NCBI GenBank assembly: GCA_003056425.1
Contig: PYVY01000009.1
Location: 62,001 to 126,000, forward strand
DNA from: Alteromonas indica
GTDB lineage: Bacteria; Pseudomonadota; Gammaproteobacteria; Enterobacterales; Alteromonadaceae
Length of the DNA stretch: 64,000 bases
Direction of reading: 5' to 3'
Below, piece by piece: positions 63,968 to 64,000 of this stretch. The translations under genes and the position numbers were made by a program. Below the pieces are notes generated by a model. The model was not told the origin of the DNA. It saw nothing but the letters and a program-made list of their open reading frames with translations, and made no database searches. Within the stretch, counting starts at the first letter, position 1; each line of letters starts with the position of its first letter.

Positions 63968-64000
63968 ATGAGCGAAATTAAAACTCAGCTAGTTGTATTG
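63968..64000 (+). CDS. lpdA: Dihydrolipoyl dehydrogenase (E3), first 11 codons only
   Basis: The frame ATG AGC GAA ATT AAA ACT CAG... encodes MSEIKTQLVVL before the window ends, matching the start of gammaproteobacterial Lpd (MSTEIKTQVVVLGAG in E. coli). An AGG lies upstream. The position after aceF supports the call; the FAD-binding motif would lie just past the window edge. Confidence 0.85.
   Translation, partial: MSEIKTQLVVL

Overview
The window reads as chromosomal DNA of a marine-type gammaproteobacterium, most likely in the Alteromonadales (Alteromonas/Salinimonas/Aestuariibacter relatives). The basis is gene content and order: a complete mraZ-to-lpxC division and cell-wall cluster, secA-mutT, pilA/pilC/pilD-coaE-zapD-yacG, nadC, ampD-ampE and pdhR-aceE-aceF-lpd lie side by side, and a PrsK/PrsR pair, a SapC-family protein and a DUF4426 protein are also present. 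The genus is inferred from this pattern; no 16S or database search was possible. No rRNA, tRNA, CRISPR array, insertion sequence or prophage was seen.

Layout. 1-402 is the end of a glutathione S-transferase-like gene, followed by 356 non-coding bases rich in a GGCTAGCC palindrome. 759-3346 (minus) is the yggS-proC-yggT-DUF4426 operon, divergent from pilT-pilU-DUF2007 (3376-5895). 5934-8786 (minus) is rsmE, gshB, yqgE and ruvX. Next come a 57-residue membrane protein gene, a MscS channel and an M48 lipoprotein protease. 11804-18575 holds a stand-alone ketoacyl synthase, the histidine kinase PrsK, the sigma-54 activator PrsR and, convergent with it, a TPR-GGDEF diguanylate cyclase. 18760-19735 is a two-gene ParA plus putative ribbon-helix-helix cassette that looks like a plasmid partition module. 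20153-25846 carries an alpha/beta hydrolase, an M19 dipeptidase, sapC with a long structured leader, and a ModF-like double ATPase.

26169-48453 is one continuous rightward block: mraZ, rsmH, ftsL, ftsI, murE, murF, mraY, murD, ftsW, murG, murC, ddlB, ftsQ, ftsA, ftsZ, lpxC, an M23 peptidase, secA and mutT. Most genes up to ddlB overlap by 1-11 bases, which implies translational coupling. An MraZ operator with three 10-bp-spaced GTGGN boxes sits upstream, and lpxC has its own consensus sigma-70 promoter. 48705-56040 runs leftward: a retropepsin-like protease, nadC, pilA, pilC, pilD, coaE, zapD, yacG and an aspartoacylase. pilB is not between pilA and pilC, and the pilC-pilD gap is unusual. 56242-64000 runs rightward: ampD, ampE, pdhR with a near-consensus PdhR box, aceE, a three-lipoyl aceF and the first codons of lpdA.

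Most of the window is conserved core genome: peptidoglycan precursor synthesis (murC-F, mraY, murG, ddlB), septum assembly (ftsL, ftsI, ftsW, ftsQ, ftsA, ftsZ, zapD), outer membrane and secretion (lpxC, secA), muropeptide recycling (ampD, ampE) and pyruvate oxidation. The least conventional parts are the parA/RHH-like pair, the PrsKR-GGDEF group away from any exosortase locus, the sapC leader, the heptad-repeat insertion in PilD, and several repeat-rich intergenic stretches.
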